A stretch of 64,000 nt of DNA, from positions 305,400 to 369,399 of the forward strand of contig NW_019774558.1 in NCBI RefSeq assembly GCF_001039355.2, in the 5' to 3' direction. How positions within the stretch are numbered: the first letter of the stretch is position 1; the number at the start of each line of letters is the position of its first letter. The translations under genes and the position numbers were made by a program. This document shows positions 15,962 through 28,778 of the stretch, piece after piece. The stretch is from Lingula anatina. Its lineage: Eukaryota; Brachiopoda; Lingulata; Lingulida; Lingulidae. The notes under the pieces are model-generated. The model ran no database searches. It was not told the origin of the DNA and saw nothing but the letters and a program-made list of their open reading frames with translations.

Positions 15962-16654
15962 ATGTATGATTTTTTTTAAGGAAACTGCATCTGTCCTCCT
16001 CCTACCCCACACTGCCCCCCCTCCCCCCCCCCCCTTGAGCCATTCAATGTCACCCTAAAAAGTTAAACAAGGTAGAATGTAGATGATTACATTTAAAGAG
16101 AAGCCCTATTATTTTCCTTTCAAAAATGCACCTCATGCACCACTGAGAGACAGAATGTGATGTGAACTGAATTTTGAAGACAAATAAAAAAAGCTGTCTT
16201 GTTACAATTAAAGCATGATTGATATTTTATATGCATGGCTGGTCTGAAGTTCCCTGACATGAATGAGATTTTAGTGGGAGACTTGTCACGGTTCGTTGTC
16301 AAAACAATCCCTGATCTGGAAACTGATGGATTAAAGCAGTGCAGGTGGCCCGAGAGAATAAAATGGCGATGGTTAGATCCCCCTCATGGAGACAAATGAA
16401 AAATTGACTGCGATGTTAGTTGTGGCTGTATTTTTTTAAATGCCTGGTTGTGTAGTGCTGGATTTCTTTTTGTAAAGCAAAATGTTTCCCCATGCATGTT
16501 AAGATTGAGGACCGTGTGAGTTAGATATTGACATAAGAACATAACCACATAACAATTAATATGCCAGACGGGGGAAATCGTGGTGATGATGCATTGCTTG
16601 TATTAAATAGCAAGGCCATATTTGACTTCAAGGATAGCCAAAGAAAGATATCAG
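15640..16654. other. Non-coding spacer
   Basis: This lies upstream of the SAP-like gene. It contains a GT/GTAT-rich microsatellite (about 15890-15968) and a C-rich tract (about 16014-16034). I see no exon. Confidence 0.5.
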
Positions 16655-17738
16655 ATGCATGTTTTTAAATCATTTTCTAGGACAAAATAATGGTAAAAAA
16701 AGCATATGGTATATAGATAATGGATCTGTTGGATTAAGTTTTTTAAAAGAGAGAGAGTGAAAGAGAGAGAACACACAGAGATGCATCCAGTAAGATAAGG
16801 ATGAATAAAATTAAATTCGTTATTTGATAACTATGCAATTAACACTTTTTCTTTCAACAGATTCAAAAAAGACAACTTTATTACACAAACAACATATTAT
16901 ATATGAGCTCATAGTATTTACAAAGTAATATTTTTGACATCAAAGAAGTAGTTCATCTGGTATTAACAGCACTGCTGTTTTAATTTCTCTCTACACAACA
17001 GATATTAATACTTAAATATCATGTCTCATTAGACACAAGGATACTATAACATTTAAAAATATGAATTACCCAAATATTTTATCATTATCCATTGCCCTGA
17101 ATTATGAAATGAAGCATTGTAATAAACACAGTACAATTAATGATAAAATAACGAAAATCAGATCTTATTGACTAAGAATAACATGTTTTGTTGAATAGTT
17201 CAAATATTGTGATATTGCAGGGCATATTGTTTTTGAAAAATATTTTTCCTTTTCAATTTACGTCTTACATAGCTTGAACATTTTTACCAGCATAAAACAA
17301 ATTTTAAATCAACCTTTTAACACAGAAAGATCTAATTACTGCCAGACAATATATGTTTCAGTTTTGTATTATTTTCCCAGTTATTGGGATAGTACGGTTA
17401 TTGGGATAGTACAGTGAACATTTACTTTCTTTTTTTCAGTTAAAGCATGGCAATTGAATAATTTTGAAGACTAAACCTAGAAAATGTCCCTAAATCTATA
17501 TATTCCACCTCTTTGTGAATTAATTAATGGAAACAATAAATACCAACAATGCTTATATCAGTGATTGTACCAGACTTAAAGCTTTTATTGTTAACTAACA
17601 TATGACAATATTGATGAATATTATAATTTTAATATACTAAATACACCTAATACATTCATTTAAACTATTCCATTTCACTCATACTTGATAAATTAATTAA
17701 CAACCACTTTTAACACATGTTGCCATGGAGATGCTTAC

Positions 17739-17766
17739 TGGTATTCCTCATTGCTGCAGTTATAAC
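17739..17766 (-). other. Candidate 28-nt micro-exon
   Basis: On the minus strand a pyrimidine-rich acceptor (TTTGCCATACAG) and a donor (CCA/gtaagc) bracket 28 bases. The same sequence is intact at 21503-21530 in the other copy. One frame reads YNCSNEEY and another VITAAMRN. No parent gene is evident nearby, so this may be chance. Confidence 0.15.
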
Positions 17767-19734
17767 CTGTATGGCAAAGAAAAAATATGAAAATTTGGTC
17801 ATGTCTTGTTGTACTGTTTTTTAGTATAGTGAAGTGCATTGTTCTGCCTGTGAACTTGCTTGAGCAGAATACAATCATGATAGTACATAATAATTGGTTA
17901 TGAAACTTCACACATTTGAAAGATAATATAGATGTCTTAATTATGGCACGTTTATTTATATTGCAATAGTGGCCACCATCGTGTTTAAAATATATATATT
18001 TGATTTGATTATTATACCCGCATGGAAACAACAGTTAAAGCTTTTAAGTCAGTGTGGATACATGATGGCCAAGAACTGTAAAGGATGATGATATTTACAC
18101 AGTGTTTTGCAGGTTTCACAGCTACGTGCATTTTAGTACATTTTATATTTTAAATTACTGATTAAATTGAAGGCCAGGGATATTACCTCCCTTGTTTACT
18201 TTCCCAGTCCTGCAGGGTAAAATAAGGGTAATTCACAGCCTGCTAAAATACTGTTCTCAAAAGGCCCTAACTTGCATCTTTTGTTGAAAGAAGCCCATTA
18301 GGTAATTCTCGAGAGTTTTATCCTCAGTGGCCTTATACAGTAGGGTTAAAAGCCAGTTGAGTACCTATGTGAAAACAAGTGAACCCATTCCCCCCTGTAG
18401 TCTAGAGGGATAAATGATGGCGGAATTCTGCTTTACTGAATGCTCATGTACATTTTGTTCCTACTTTTATAGGACTGAAGTGTACATGTATCTTCAAAAC
18501 AGCTGCTTCATGCAGGCCAGCAGTTAGGGGGTGGAGGGGTGGGATGCAAAGGAGGGGGAGGGTGAACCTGCTCTTTTGGCTGGGGAGATGTCTGTTCTCA
18601 CTGTAAATTAGATCTTTTTCCTATGCCATAATGACAGAAGATATACTTTTTTACAAAAAAAAAAAAAAAAAGATCCCATTTTAAAATGACGTGCTACAGG
18701 CTGGTCATGCAACAATTTATGACATCGTGATGCAATTATTGCCTTGATATATTGATATTCAGGACTCAGTTCACATTTCCCAGAACACTACTGTAAGTTT
18801 GCCTGTCAGGATTGTTCTAGACATATCACCTAGCAGTTTTTTCCAGGGTTTAAAACCAAAGCATGTGTTTCTGTTTTATAGTACATGTATGTACTTGTTA
18901 AGGTAAATCCCATTGGCCCCAGTTCCACAGCAGTATTTCACAACAGACTTTGTCCTTACTGTAAGTTCAATATTTTAGTCAACTTTGGCCTAAAGTAAGC
19001 CAGCTTTGTATCCAGACTCAATAAAAATTGAACCTGTTTTATTAATTTGAAATTAAAGATGATCAGTGGCTACTGCATTATAGTGGACAAATACAGTTTT
19101 ATCCCCAGTTGAAATGGGCCAAAAATTCATCTTTACGTTTAGCCCAACTTAAAGTCTTAAGTAGACAGGTCCCTGTAGGTCATACTGATGCCCATACTTA
19201 TCAAACTAAGCAGCTTGTCTCCTGTTATCTTAGTTTTACCCAGAGGGTCTGAGATCACTAAGCACCAAAAGCTATTATGATATATGTATTCCTCATGGAA
19301 CACTTATTTTGTAATTGCACCAAGAAGTTTCAGAACTCTTTTGGGTGTCCCTGGGGGGCATGAAGATCAGACCTGTTACTTGTAGGGTTTAATAATATAT
19401 CATTGACGGATACCATTTACATTACTGGTCTAGTTCCTGTAGACTCCAGTCTGCCTGAAAGTCTCAGGCTGGATTGAAGACTCTCTGTGGTGGCTAACTT
19501 ACCGATACAGAGCCAGACCAAGGGGAGGCTTTGTTCTAGATAGCTCACCAGCACAAGTCTGCATCAAAATTGATATGTTTATTTGGTACTGGACTATACA
19601 CAACTAGTGGCATCAGCTGGCTCATGCAATTAAAGGCCCCAAGAAGCAAATTATCTTCCACAACAATTATTGATATCGAATTATGTAGTTGTGCCTCACT
19701 TGGTCACAAAACTTGCTTTTTCAGTATGCAAAAG

Positions 19735-19896
19735 CAGGGGCAGATCCAGAGATATTTTCTGACATCCTTCCTAGTTAATTTTGTTGTTCCAGCCTCCATT
19801 TTTTCCAGCAGAAAAAAAATAGATTCCTGACAATGTAAACTTTAAAATTCTGACCATCTTCCGGAAGACCCAGAAGATGGCTTCCATCCACCCCTG
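19735..19896 (+). mobile_element. hAT-like MITE, copy 2
   Basis: Starts CAGGGGCAGATCCAGAGATA and ends CACCCCTG, forming short terminal inverted repeats. The interior matches the copies at 732 and 26480. The flanks GCAAAAG and CAAAAAG may be an imperfect target duplication. It is present at the same place in both copies of block B (also 23819-23980). Confidence 0.7.
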
Positions 19897-22399
19897 CAAA
19901 AAGATGTGAATCATGATGGCATCAGAGATGTGGTTCATTTTTTAAAACTTATTTGTTCAAATGAAATAATTTTGTGGTCAAAAAGTCATGATTGCATATG
20001 GCCATGTGGTCATTTCCATGGTACCAACAAAGTAAGCCAAATGGCTCCATGATACCAACAATAAAACCAAAAGAAGAACCATGTGTATACAATACCATAC
20101 TAATTACTGCTATACCAGATGCTTGTAATATTACATGGAAAACACTGCAAGGATATTATTACATGCTCTAGGATATACATACTATGGCACATAAAAGTGA
20201 CAGTTAGTGCAATGATTTTACTCATTTATGGCATTTCTGATATTATGAACACATTAGTACTAAATCATTTACAGTCTCACAACAGAAATACAAATTCCAT
20301 TTGTTTAGACTTTTGAACTCGTCTTAATTCAGTTTCTAATAGTGCCCCTTTGTGAACTTATTCTGTTGGCTGGTTTTCCTACATAAATATTTATGAACAT
20401 TTTTCCTAGTCTGAAATGGTGCATTTATTCTTTGCGTNTATGCATGTTTTTAAATCATTTTCTAGGACAAAATAATGGTAAAAAAAGCATATGGTATATA
20501 GATGATGGAGCTGTTGGATTAAGTTTTTTAAAAGAGAGAGAGAGAGAAAGAGAGAAAACACAACATGCATCCAGTAAGATAAGGATGAATAAAATTAAAT
20601 TTGTTATTTGATAACTATGCAATTAACACTTTTTCTTTCAACAGATTCAAAAAAGACAACTTTATTACACAAACAACATATTATATATGAGCTCATAGTA
20701 TTTACAAAGTAATATTTTTGACATCAAAGAAGTTGCTCATCTGGTATTAACAGCACTGCTGTTTTAATTTCTCTCTACACAACAGATATTAGTACTTATA
20801 TCATGTCTCATTAGACACGAGGATACTGTAACATTTAAAAATAAGAATTATCCAAATATTTTATCATTATCCATTGCCCTGAATTATGAAATGAAGCATT
20901 GTAATAAACACAGTACACTTAATGATAAAATAACGAAAATCAGATCTTATTGACTAAGAATAACATGTTTTGTTGAATAGTTCAAATATTGTGATATTGC
21001 AGGGCATATTGTTTTTGAAAAATATTTTTCCTTTTCAATTTACGTCTTACATAGCTTGAACATTTTTACCAGCATAAAACAAATTTTAAATCAACCTTTT
21101 AACACAGAAAGATCTAATTACTGCCAGACAAAATATGTTTCAGTTTTGTATTATTTTCCCAGTTATTGGGATAGTACAGTGAACATTTACTTTTTTTTTT
21201 CAGTTAAAGCATGGCAATTGAATAATTTTGAAGACTAAACCTAGAAAATGTCCCTAAATCTATATATTCCACCTCTTTGTGAATTAATTAATGGAAACAA
21301 TAAATACCAACAATGCTTATATCAGTGATTGTACCAGACTTAAAGCTTTTATTGTTAACTAACATATGACAATATTGATGAATATTATAATTTTAATATA
21401 CTAAATACACCTAATACATTCACTTAAACTATTCCATTTCACTCATACTTGATAAATTAATTAACAACCACTTTTAACACATGTTGCCATGGAGATGCTT
21501 ACTGGTATTCCTCATTGCTGCAGTTATAACCTGTATGGCAAAGAAAAAATATGAAAATTTGGTCATGTCTTGTTGTACTGTTTTTTAGTATAGTGAAGTG
21601 CATTGTTCTGCCTGTGAACTTGCTTGAGCAGAATACAATCATGATAGTACATAATAATTGGTTATGAAACTTCACACATTTGAAAGATAATATAGATGTC
21701 TTAATTATGGCACGTTTATTTATATTGCAATAGTGGCCACCATCGTGTTTAAAATATATATATTTGATTTGTTTATTATACCCGCATGGAAACAACAGTT
21801 AAAGCTTTTTAAGTCAGTGTGGATACATGATGGCCAAGAACTGTAAAGGATGATGATATTTACACAGTGTTTTGCAGGTTTCACAGCTATGTGCATTTTA
21901 GTACATTTTATATTTTAAATTACTGATTAAATTGAAGGCCAGGGTTATTACATCCCTTGTTTACTTTCCCAGCCCTGAATGGAAAAATAAGGGTCATTCA
22001 CAGCCTGCTAAAATACTGTTCTCAAAAGGCAGAAAGAAGCCCATTAGGTAATTCTCGAGAGTTTTATCCTCAGTGGCCTTATACAGTAGGGTTAAAAGCC
22101 TGTTGAGTACCTATGTGAAAACAAGTGAACCCATTCCCCCCTGTAGTCAAGAGGGATAAATGATGGCTGAATTCTGCTTTACTGAATGCTCATGTACATT
22201 TTGTTCCTACTTTTATAGGACTGAAGTGTACATGTATCTTCAAAACAGCTGCTTCATGCAGGCCAGCAGTTAGGGAGTGGAGGGGTGGGATGCAAAGGAG
22301 GGGGAGGGTGAACCTGCTCTTTTGGCTGGGGAGATGTCTGTTCTCACTGTAAATTAGATCTTTTTCCTATGCCATAATGACAGAAGATATACTTTTTTA

Positions 22400-22441
<42 letters not shown>

Positions 22442-22748
22442 NNNNNNNNNNNNNNNNNNNNNNNNNNNNNNNNNNNNNNNNNNNNNNNNNNNNNNNNNNN
22501 NNNNNNNNNNNNNNNNNNNNNNNNNNNNNNNNNNNNNNNNNNNNNNNNNNNNNNNNNNNNNNNNNNNNNNNNNNNNNNNNNNNNNNNNNNNNNNNNNNNN
22601 NNNNNNNNNNNNNNNNNNNNNNNNNNNNNNNNNNNNNNNNNNNNNNNNNNNNNNNNNNNNNNNNNNNNNNNNNNNNNNNNNNNNNNNNNNNNNNNNNNNN
22701 NNNNNNNNNNNNNNNNNNNNNNNNNNNNNNNNNNNNNNNNNNNNNNNN
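22442..22748. other. Assembly gap (N run) inside a poly-A tract
   Basis: The gap has poly-A on both sides. In the matching place of copy 1 (18654-18671) the sequence is a plain run of A followed directly by GATCCCATTTT, with nothing missing. The gap therefore probably represents little or no real sequence. Confidence 0.85.
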
Positions 22749-23818
22749 AAAAAAAAAGATCCCATTTTAAAATGACGTGCTACAGGCTGGTCATGCAACA
22801 GTTTATGACATCGTGATGCAATTATTGCCTTGAAATATTGATATTCTGGATTCAGTTCACATTTCCCAGAACACTGCTGTAAGTTTGTCTGTCAGGATTG
22901 TTCTAGACATATCACATAGCAGTTTTTTCCAGGGATTAAAACCAAAGCATGTGTTTCTGTTTTATAGTACATGTACGTACTTGTTAAGGTAAATCCCATT
23001 GGCCCCAGTTCCACAGCAGTATTTCACAACAGACTTTGTCCTTACTGTAAGTTCAATATGTTAGTCAACTTTGGCCTAAAGTAAGCCAGCTTTGTATCCA
23101 GACTCAATAAAAATTGAACCTGTTTTATTAATTTGAAATTAAAGATGATCAGTGGCTACTGCATTATAGTGGACAAATACAGTTTTATCCCCAGTTGAAA
23201 TGGGCCAAATATTCATCTTAAAGTTTAGCCCAACTTAAAGTCTTAAGTAGACAGGTCCCCGTAGGTCATACTGATGCCCATACTTATCAAACTAAGCAGC
23301 TTGTCTCCTGTTATCTTAGTTTTACCCAGAGGGTCTGAGATCACTAAGCACCAAAAGCTATTATGATATATGTATTCCTCATGGAACACTTATTTAGTAA
23401 TTGCACCAAGAAGTTTCAGAACTCTTTTGGGTGTCCCTGGGGGGCATGAAGATCAGACCTGTTACTTGTAGGGTTTAATAATATATCATTGAAGGATATC
23501 ATTTACATCACTGGTCTAGTTCCTGTAGACTCCAGTCTGCCTGAAAGTCTCAGGCTGGATTGAAGACTCTGTGGTGGCTAACTTACCGATACAGAGCCAG
23601 ACCAAGGGGAGGCTTTGTTCTAGATAGCTCACCTGCACAAGTCTGCGTCAAAATTGATATGTTTATTTGGTACTGGACTATACACAACTAGTGGCATCAG
23701 CTGGCTCATGCAATTAAAGGCCCCAAGAAGCAAATTATCTTCCACAACAATTATTGATATCGAATTATGTAGTTGTGCCTCACTTGGTCACAAAACTTGC
23801 TTTTTCAGTATGCAAAAG

Positions 23819-23980
23819 CAGGGGCAGATCCAGAGATATTTTCTGACATCCTTCCTAGTTAATTTTGTTGTTCCAGCCTCCATTTTTTCCAGCAGAAAAA
23901 AAATAGATTCCTGACAATGTAAACTTTAAAATTCTGACCATCTTCCGGAAGACCCAGAAGACGGCTTCCATCCACCCCTG
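23819..23980 (+). mobile_element. hAT-like MITE, copy 2 in the other haplotype
   Basis: Same element and same insertion site as 19735-19896, with CAGGGGC and CCCCTG termini. It counts as the same genomic insertion if block B is allelic. Confidence 0.7.
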
Positions 23981-24520
23981 CAAAAAGATGTGAATCATGA
24001 TGGCATCAGAGATGTGGTTCATTTTTTAAAACTTATTTGTTCAAATGAAATAATTTTGTGGTCAAAAAGTCATGATTGCATATGGCCATGTGGTCGTTTC
24101 CATGGTACCAACAAAGTAAGCCAAAATGGCTCCATGATACCAACAATAAAACCAAAAGAAGGACCATGTGTATACAATACCATACTAATTACTGCCATAC
24201 CAGATGCTTGTAATATTACATGGAAAACACTGCAAGAATATTATTACATGCTCTAGGATATACATACTATGGCACATAAAAGTGACAGTTAGTGCAATGA
24301 TTTTACTCATTTATGGCGTTTCTGATATTATGAACACATTAGTACTAAATCATTTACAGTCTCACAACAGAAATACAAATTCCATTTGTTTAGACTTTTG
24401 AACTCGTCTTAATTCAGTTTCTAATAGTGCCCCTTTGTGAACTTATTCTGTTGGCTGCTTTTCCTACATAAATATTTATGAACATTTTTCCTAGTCTGAA
24501 CTGGTGCATTTATTCTTTGC

Positions 24521-26479
24521 ATGTTGCAATTTTGAGCAGAAGCAGGATTAAGTTGTGAAAAGGATATGGCATGGCTGTGCATTAATTCTGGTTTTATAAA
24601 ATAAAAAGTTAAGAGCACTCTAAGAGAAAGGGAATGAAAATGCTTTTAAAATATTAGGAGACCTAAATGCAGCAGACGGTGTAATAACATACTTGCCTCT
24701 TCAAAGTAGAGGTTTGCCCTAGAGTTTTTTCTTCACCTTTATGAATGAAACTTTGCAATTTTGTCCACAAACCAATACTTATGAAAATGTTACCCCTTCA
24801 TTGGTGGAGATAATAATATTTGCGAAAATGTGAAAATCCTCTGCCTTAAAAAAACAATAAATGGATAAAATACGCCTTTCATTCTTTAGCCATTTGATGT
24901 TCTTTGTGAGTTTATGATATACTTCTGACAGGAGCATACTTAATATTAATACAATTCACAAAATGTTTGAATGAGATAGGTGTCTAGACTGTATGCTACC
25001 ATTTTAACATTGCAAACAGAATAGATTGTATATATACGGCATATGTCTCTCCCCAGTGGCAGTGGTTTCTACCAGATTGGAACCAGATTTGAACTGATTT
25101 TGTTCTGGATTTGTACTGGATTTGTCAAGGATTTGTTCCTGAATGCTACCAGATTTTTATCAGATTAGTTCCAGATCTGTACCAGAGCGCATGGCTCCTC
25201 TCTTTCTGAGAGTCGGTATTTAGAAACTAATGTCAATTTTTAGTACTTCATTCTCGCTTTCCAGGCTTCATCCACTTTGGCTTCTTCCTCCTTTTCCCAT
25301 GAAAATGTTACATACGACCTTTAACTATGATTTTGATCAGTTTGTCCATTTTACAGGCCCTGGGACAGGAATTCTCCATTTTTCTAATCTGGCCATCACT
25401 TCTTGTGTTTTATTTATTCTTGCTGCCCGTCTGTGTCAAATCCATTTCATAGTTCACATTTAATATAATATAATAGTAGTTTTCAAAATAATATATACAT
25501 GACAACAGTGTATTTTATATTAGGCCGTAAAAGTACCAAGTAACCAGTTTGTGGAATAATGTATGTGTGTGATCACCAGAATGGATATATATATGTAACA
25601 GATGTCCTCTTAATATTTAACAATAAAACGGTGAACAACCTTGAGCGATATTGTAGTGTGAAGGTAATTTTTCCTGTTGTCTGTTACCATGCCTCTCCAT
25701 TTGCCTGTACTCAGTTCCTTTTTATTATTTTGGATATGTCATCAATATATATATATATATATATATAAAGTAAATCTTTTGTGTACTGGTACATACTTTA
25801 CAGTTATATCCATCTGACTGGTTCCATTAGCCTGAACATGGCATCCTAGTCTTATTATGGATATGTTGTGGATATGATTTGTGTACTGGTACCACATTTC
25901 AACAGTAATATGACTGGTTCCATTTGCCTGAATATGGCGTGCTAGTCTTATTATAGATATTTTCCACAGATCCATTTCACTAGAAACCTTTTTGAAATGA
26001 CCTCCATGTGTCTATCGTATCTCCAGATGTTCGATATCTCACCCTCCAGGGGGAGACGATTTAACAACTCATACACAACCATTTTCATTCCTTTCATTTT
26101 TTCAAAGATATTCTTCGTTGAAGAAAAAGATAAATAATGAGTGTTTCATGGGATATGTAAATGGTTACATACAAATAATATTCATAAATATGATGTCCAT
26201 GCTTATTTGGAATCTTGACAGTTTTGTCTGAATTTTGTCAAGACTTGATCACAACTGTGGCTGTTGGCTGACGTGATTGTCAATCCCTACTTGGTACTTC
26301 TGTTGTTAATCATCTATGGCTTTATACCTAAGGTTGGAATTAGTTATTCTTCAATGTACCCTAGAGGCTGATAGATTTCCACTCTTATTCACACCCACAG
26401 ATGCCCCATGTTCATTGACCATCTTAGTCTTACCTTGTGAACTCAAGGCATCTGTTAGATCAAATATAAGTACTATAAG
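24521..26479. other. Non-coding spacer with decayed repeats
   Basis: I see no supported exon. At about 25065-25190 the words GATTTGTACTG, ACCAGATT and GGATTTGT recur in a degenerate 12-13 base pattern. At about 25775-25970 a unit of roughly 100 bases is repeated twice, each with TTTGTGTACTGGTAC and GACTGGTTCCATT. A short AT array lies at about 25744-25768. Confidence 0.6.
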
Positions 26480-26638
26480 CAGGGGCAGATCCAGAAATAT
26501 TTTCTGACAGTCTTCCAAATTATCTTTGTTGATCCAACCTCTATCTTCCGTCAAAAAAAAAATTAGAAACCTTTTAGTATAAACTTGAAAATCTGATTGT
26601 CTTCCCGAAGACCCAGAAGACAGCCTCAATCGCCCCTG
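26480..26638 (+). mobile_element. hAT-like MITE, copy 3 (best preserved)
   Basis: Has clear termini CAGGGGC and GCCCCTG, each flanked by ATAAG. It ends about 60 bases beyond the stop codon of the receptor gene, so it may lie within or near that gene's 3' untranslated region. Length is 159 bases with no coding capacity. Confidence 0.75.
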
Positions 26639-26698
26639 ATAAGGGAACGTTGAACGTCCATTCCCAGTACGTAACATTTTTTGGACAAATATGCATCG

Positions 26699-28778
26699 TT
26701 AAATGCTGTCCTCTTTGGTCAATTCTTCTGAAGTTCCATTCGGCGTCTCCTGGGAGAGCCCATTCACTTGTGTGTACACAACCTTGCCCTGACTGGGAAG
26801 ATGTGTCATGTGCATCGGCACTGCCATTGTTGTCTCTGTCATGTCCAAGTGAGTATTTCTGTCGCGCTCATAGCGATCAGAGCAGAAGCATTTTGTTGCT
26901 TTGTAATCATTGGTGATGTGTAGTGCGCGACACAGCTTCAGATAGCCCTTACGGATGCCTGGTAGGCGAACTCCGTAAATTATTGGATCCATGAGAGCAT
27001 TACAGACCAAGAGGGTCATGGTCGTATACTGCCCTATCATTAAACGCTCTTTAAGTTCGGGATCCGGAGATTCCGATGATATGGAAGAGATTGTCAGGAT
27101 GAGAGCGTGTGGGATCCAGAATAAGACTAGGACGCCATAAATCAGGACCATGGTGCCAGCGACCTTGACCTTGTGTTGGGTCTGGGTCGGCATCTCACGG
27201 TGGGACATTTGGCGAACGAGGAGGAATATTTTGGCATACAGGACCAGCACTGTCAGGGCAGATACTATGATGGTCACGCCTAAAATGAAGAGAAAGCATA
27301 TGCTGTGGAATTTCAGTTGACATGGACATATTCAAAGGATTGTGACTGGCAAATTTTCATTTCTAGCTTCTTGAAAATAACATCTGAATTTGGTTTTAGT
27401 TTCTTCTTAGTCAAATTTAAGTAATTATTGAACTTTTTGTCAAGTTGCGGATAGCAGGCTGTAAAACCTACCTCCACCTTCTCCTTATATGATATGACCT
27501 TTACCTTATGCACCATGACCTTCACCTTATATGATATGACCTTTACCTTATGTACCATGACCTTCACCTTATATGACTTGAATTTGACCTTAATTGCCAT
27601 GACTCACCCAGCACAATGTTCTCGGACAAATTATAACTGGGGTCGTTCACATACAGCTGGCAGATTCCTCGGTACGACATGTCCTTATTTTCATCCATAC
27701 TGATACGCGCAAGGTGCATGTAGGGGCCAAACCCCAGCAGGAAGGACACGATCCAGATGAGCACGATGATGAAGATTGTGCGGGAGCGCTTGGTAAAGTG
27801 GCGGTAGGTATAGGGACAGAAGATGGTGATGCTCTGATAGGCAACGAGAGAGACCGTGGTTAAGGCAGAACTGTAGATCATGGTGGTAAAGAGGTAATAC
27901 AGCAGGTTCATCATGCACATCACCTCTGTCAATTCATCTGGTGTGACTCCACAGTAGTATCTGAGAGAATAGCAGTTGTCATTAGCACATTGGGCTGGTG
28001 CCATAGATAAACTTAAGACAGATATTTAGTTTTAACTTTAAAAATGTAAATTTAGGTCTATTCATATCAGGGCATACATGTATTACAGGTGGTTGGTCTA
28101 CTAAATTGGGGTATCTACTGGTCTGAAGATTGACTGTTTCTTTTTGTCAAAAAACAGTTGCAATATGTCATATATATATAAAAGGACTAATACTATTGTG
28201 TTTTGCATAAGTATAATGAATATTCTGTCTTTTAAGTTAAGACTAAAATTTGGTCAAGAACTTCGGTGAAACTGGACAGTGGTCATAAAGCAAATAATAA
28301 CTATAAGTCCAAGTCAAGACTACAATATATATGTATGTAAGGGTACCCATTTGTTATATGGTGATAATTAAATCAAATGAGAGAGAGAGAGAGAATATGT
28401 GAGAGAGAGAAAAAGAGAGAGAGGTATCATTTTTCACTGTGTAACACTGAAGTCCATAAAGAATCCCTACCTATAATCATGGTACTCGTATGCCACAGCA
28501 GCCGATATAAGAATCAAAATATCTGCCACACAGAGGTTGGCCAGGAGATAGTAGAAAGTGTCCCGCATCATCTGAATTATGGCCAGAAGTGACACAAAGT
28601 TCATCACAATTCCAACGACGCAGAAAATTATAGGAATGTACACATGAAGGTTGACCATAGAGCAGGCAGTGCTGTTGGCCCCACTGTTGTTCATGGCCTC
28701 TGTGGCAACAGGAGCCAGTAGCACCGTGGTGATGTTTTCTGTGGTGTTCATTGCTACTGATGAAATGTATCTACTCAT
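26699..28778 (-). CDS. Class A (rhodopsin-like) G protein-coupled receptor, three exons
   Basis: Minus-strand exons 28778-28471, 27960-27608 and 27279-26699 join in phase (GT-AG) to 413 residues. Seven hydrophobic segments are visible. Class A landmarks are Asn60 (1.50), Asp86 in LCVAD (2.50), Trp172 (4.50), FWIP with Pro277 (6.50) and DPIIY at 318-322. Proline 5.50 is absent from TM5, and TM7 has DPxxY. Both features, and the stretch after TM3, recall the melanocortin/cannabinoid/adenosine branch, but no ligand can be named. The N-terminus has N-glycosylation sequons (NTT, NIT, NST). Cys117 and Cys203 could form the usual extracellular disulfide. The most unusual point is that the DRY motif after TM3 reads YQS (144-146), with Gln in place of the conserved Arg3.50. 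Met10 is an alternative start. The frame is open throughout, so it looks functional. Confidence 0.88.
27484..27600. repeat. Minisatellite in a receptor intron
   Basis: About three copies of a roughly 42-base unit lie in the second intron of the receptor gene. Each contains ATGATATGACCTTTACCTTA and CCATGACCTTCACC. The Lys/Val-rich open frame across it is a repeat artefact. Confidence 0.75.

Larger units (their letters stand above)
16655..20437. repeat. Duplicate block B, copy 1 (probable haplotype)
   Basis: Near-identical to 20440-24520. The first shared words are ATGCATGTTTTTAAATCATT and the last are GGTGCATTTATTCTTTGC, just before the single N at 20438. Copy 1 has an extra TTATTGGGATAGTACGG unit near 17395 and other small indels. 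No supported protein-coding gene lies inside it. It contains one hAT-like MITE and a poly-A run at about 18654-18671. Confidence 0.9.
20440..24520. repeat. Duplicate block B, copy 2 (probable other haplotype)
   Basis: Begins just after the N at 20438 and follows copy 1 throughout, then continues past 24520 into unique sequence. It is longer mainly because it contains a 307-base N run at 22442-22748. Open frames such as those at 21499-21795 and 23654-23914 are shared by both copies but show no family signature. Confidence 0.9.

Noticed and set aside
17735-18031. 98-residue minus-strand frame present in both block B copies
   Set aside because: Identity is expected from allelic copies. The sequence is AT-rich and lacks any family motif, and its only splice-like signals outline a 28-base segment.
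22377-22798. 132-133 residue frames made almost entirely of X
   Set aside because: They span an N run, so the length is artificial. The frames at 47646-48062 are rejected for the same reason.
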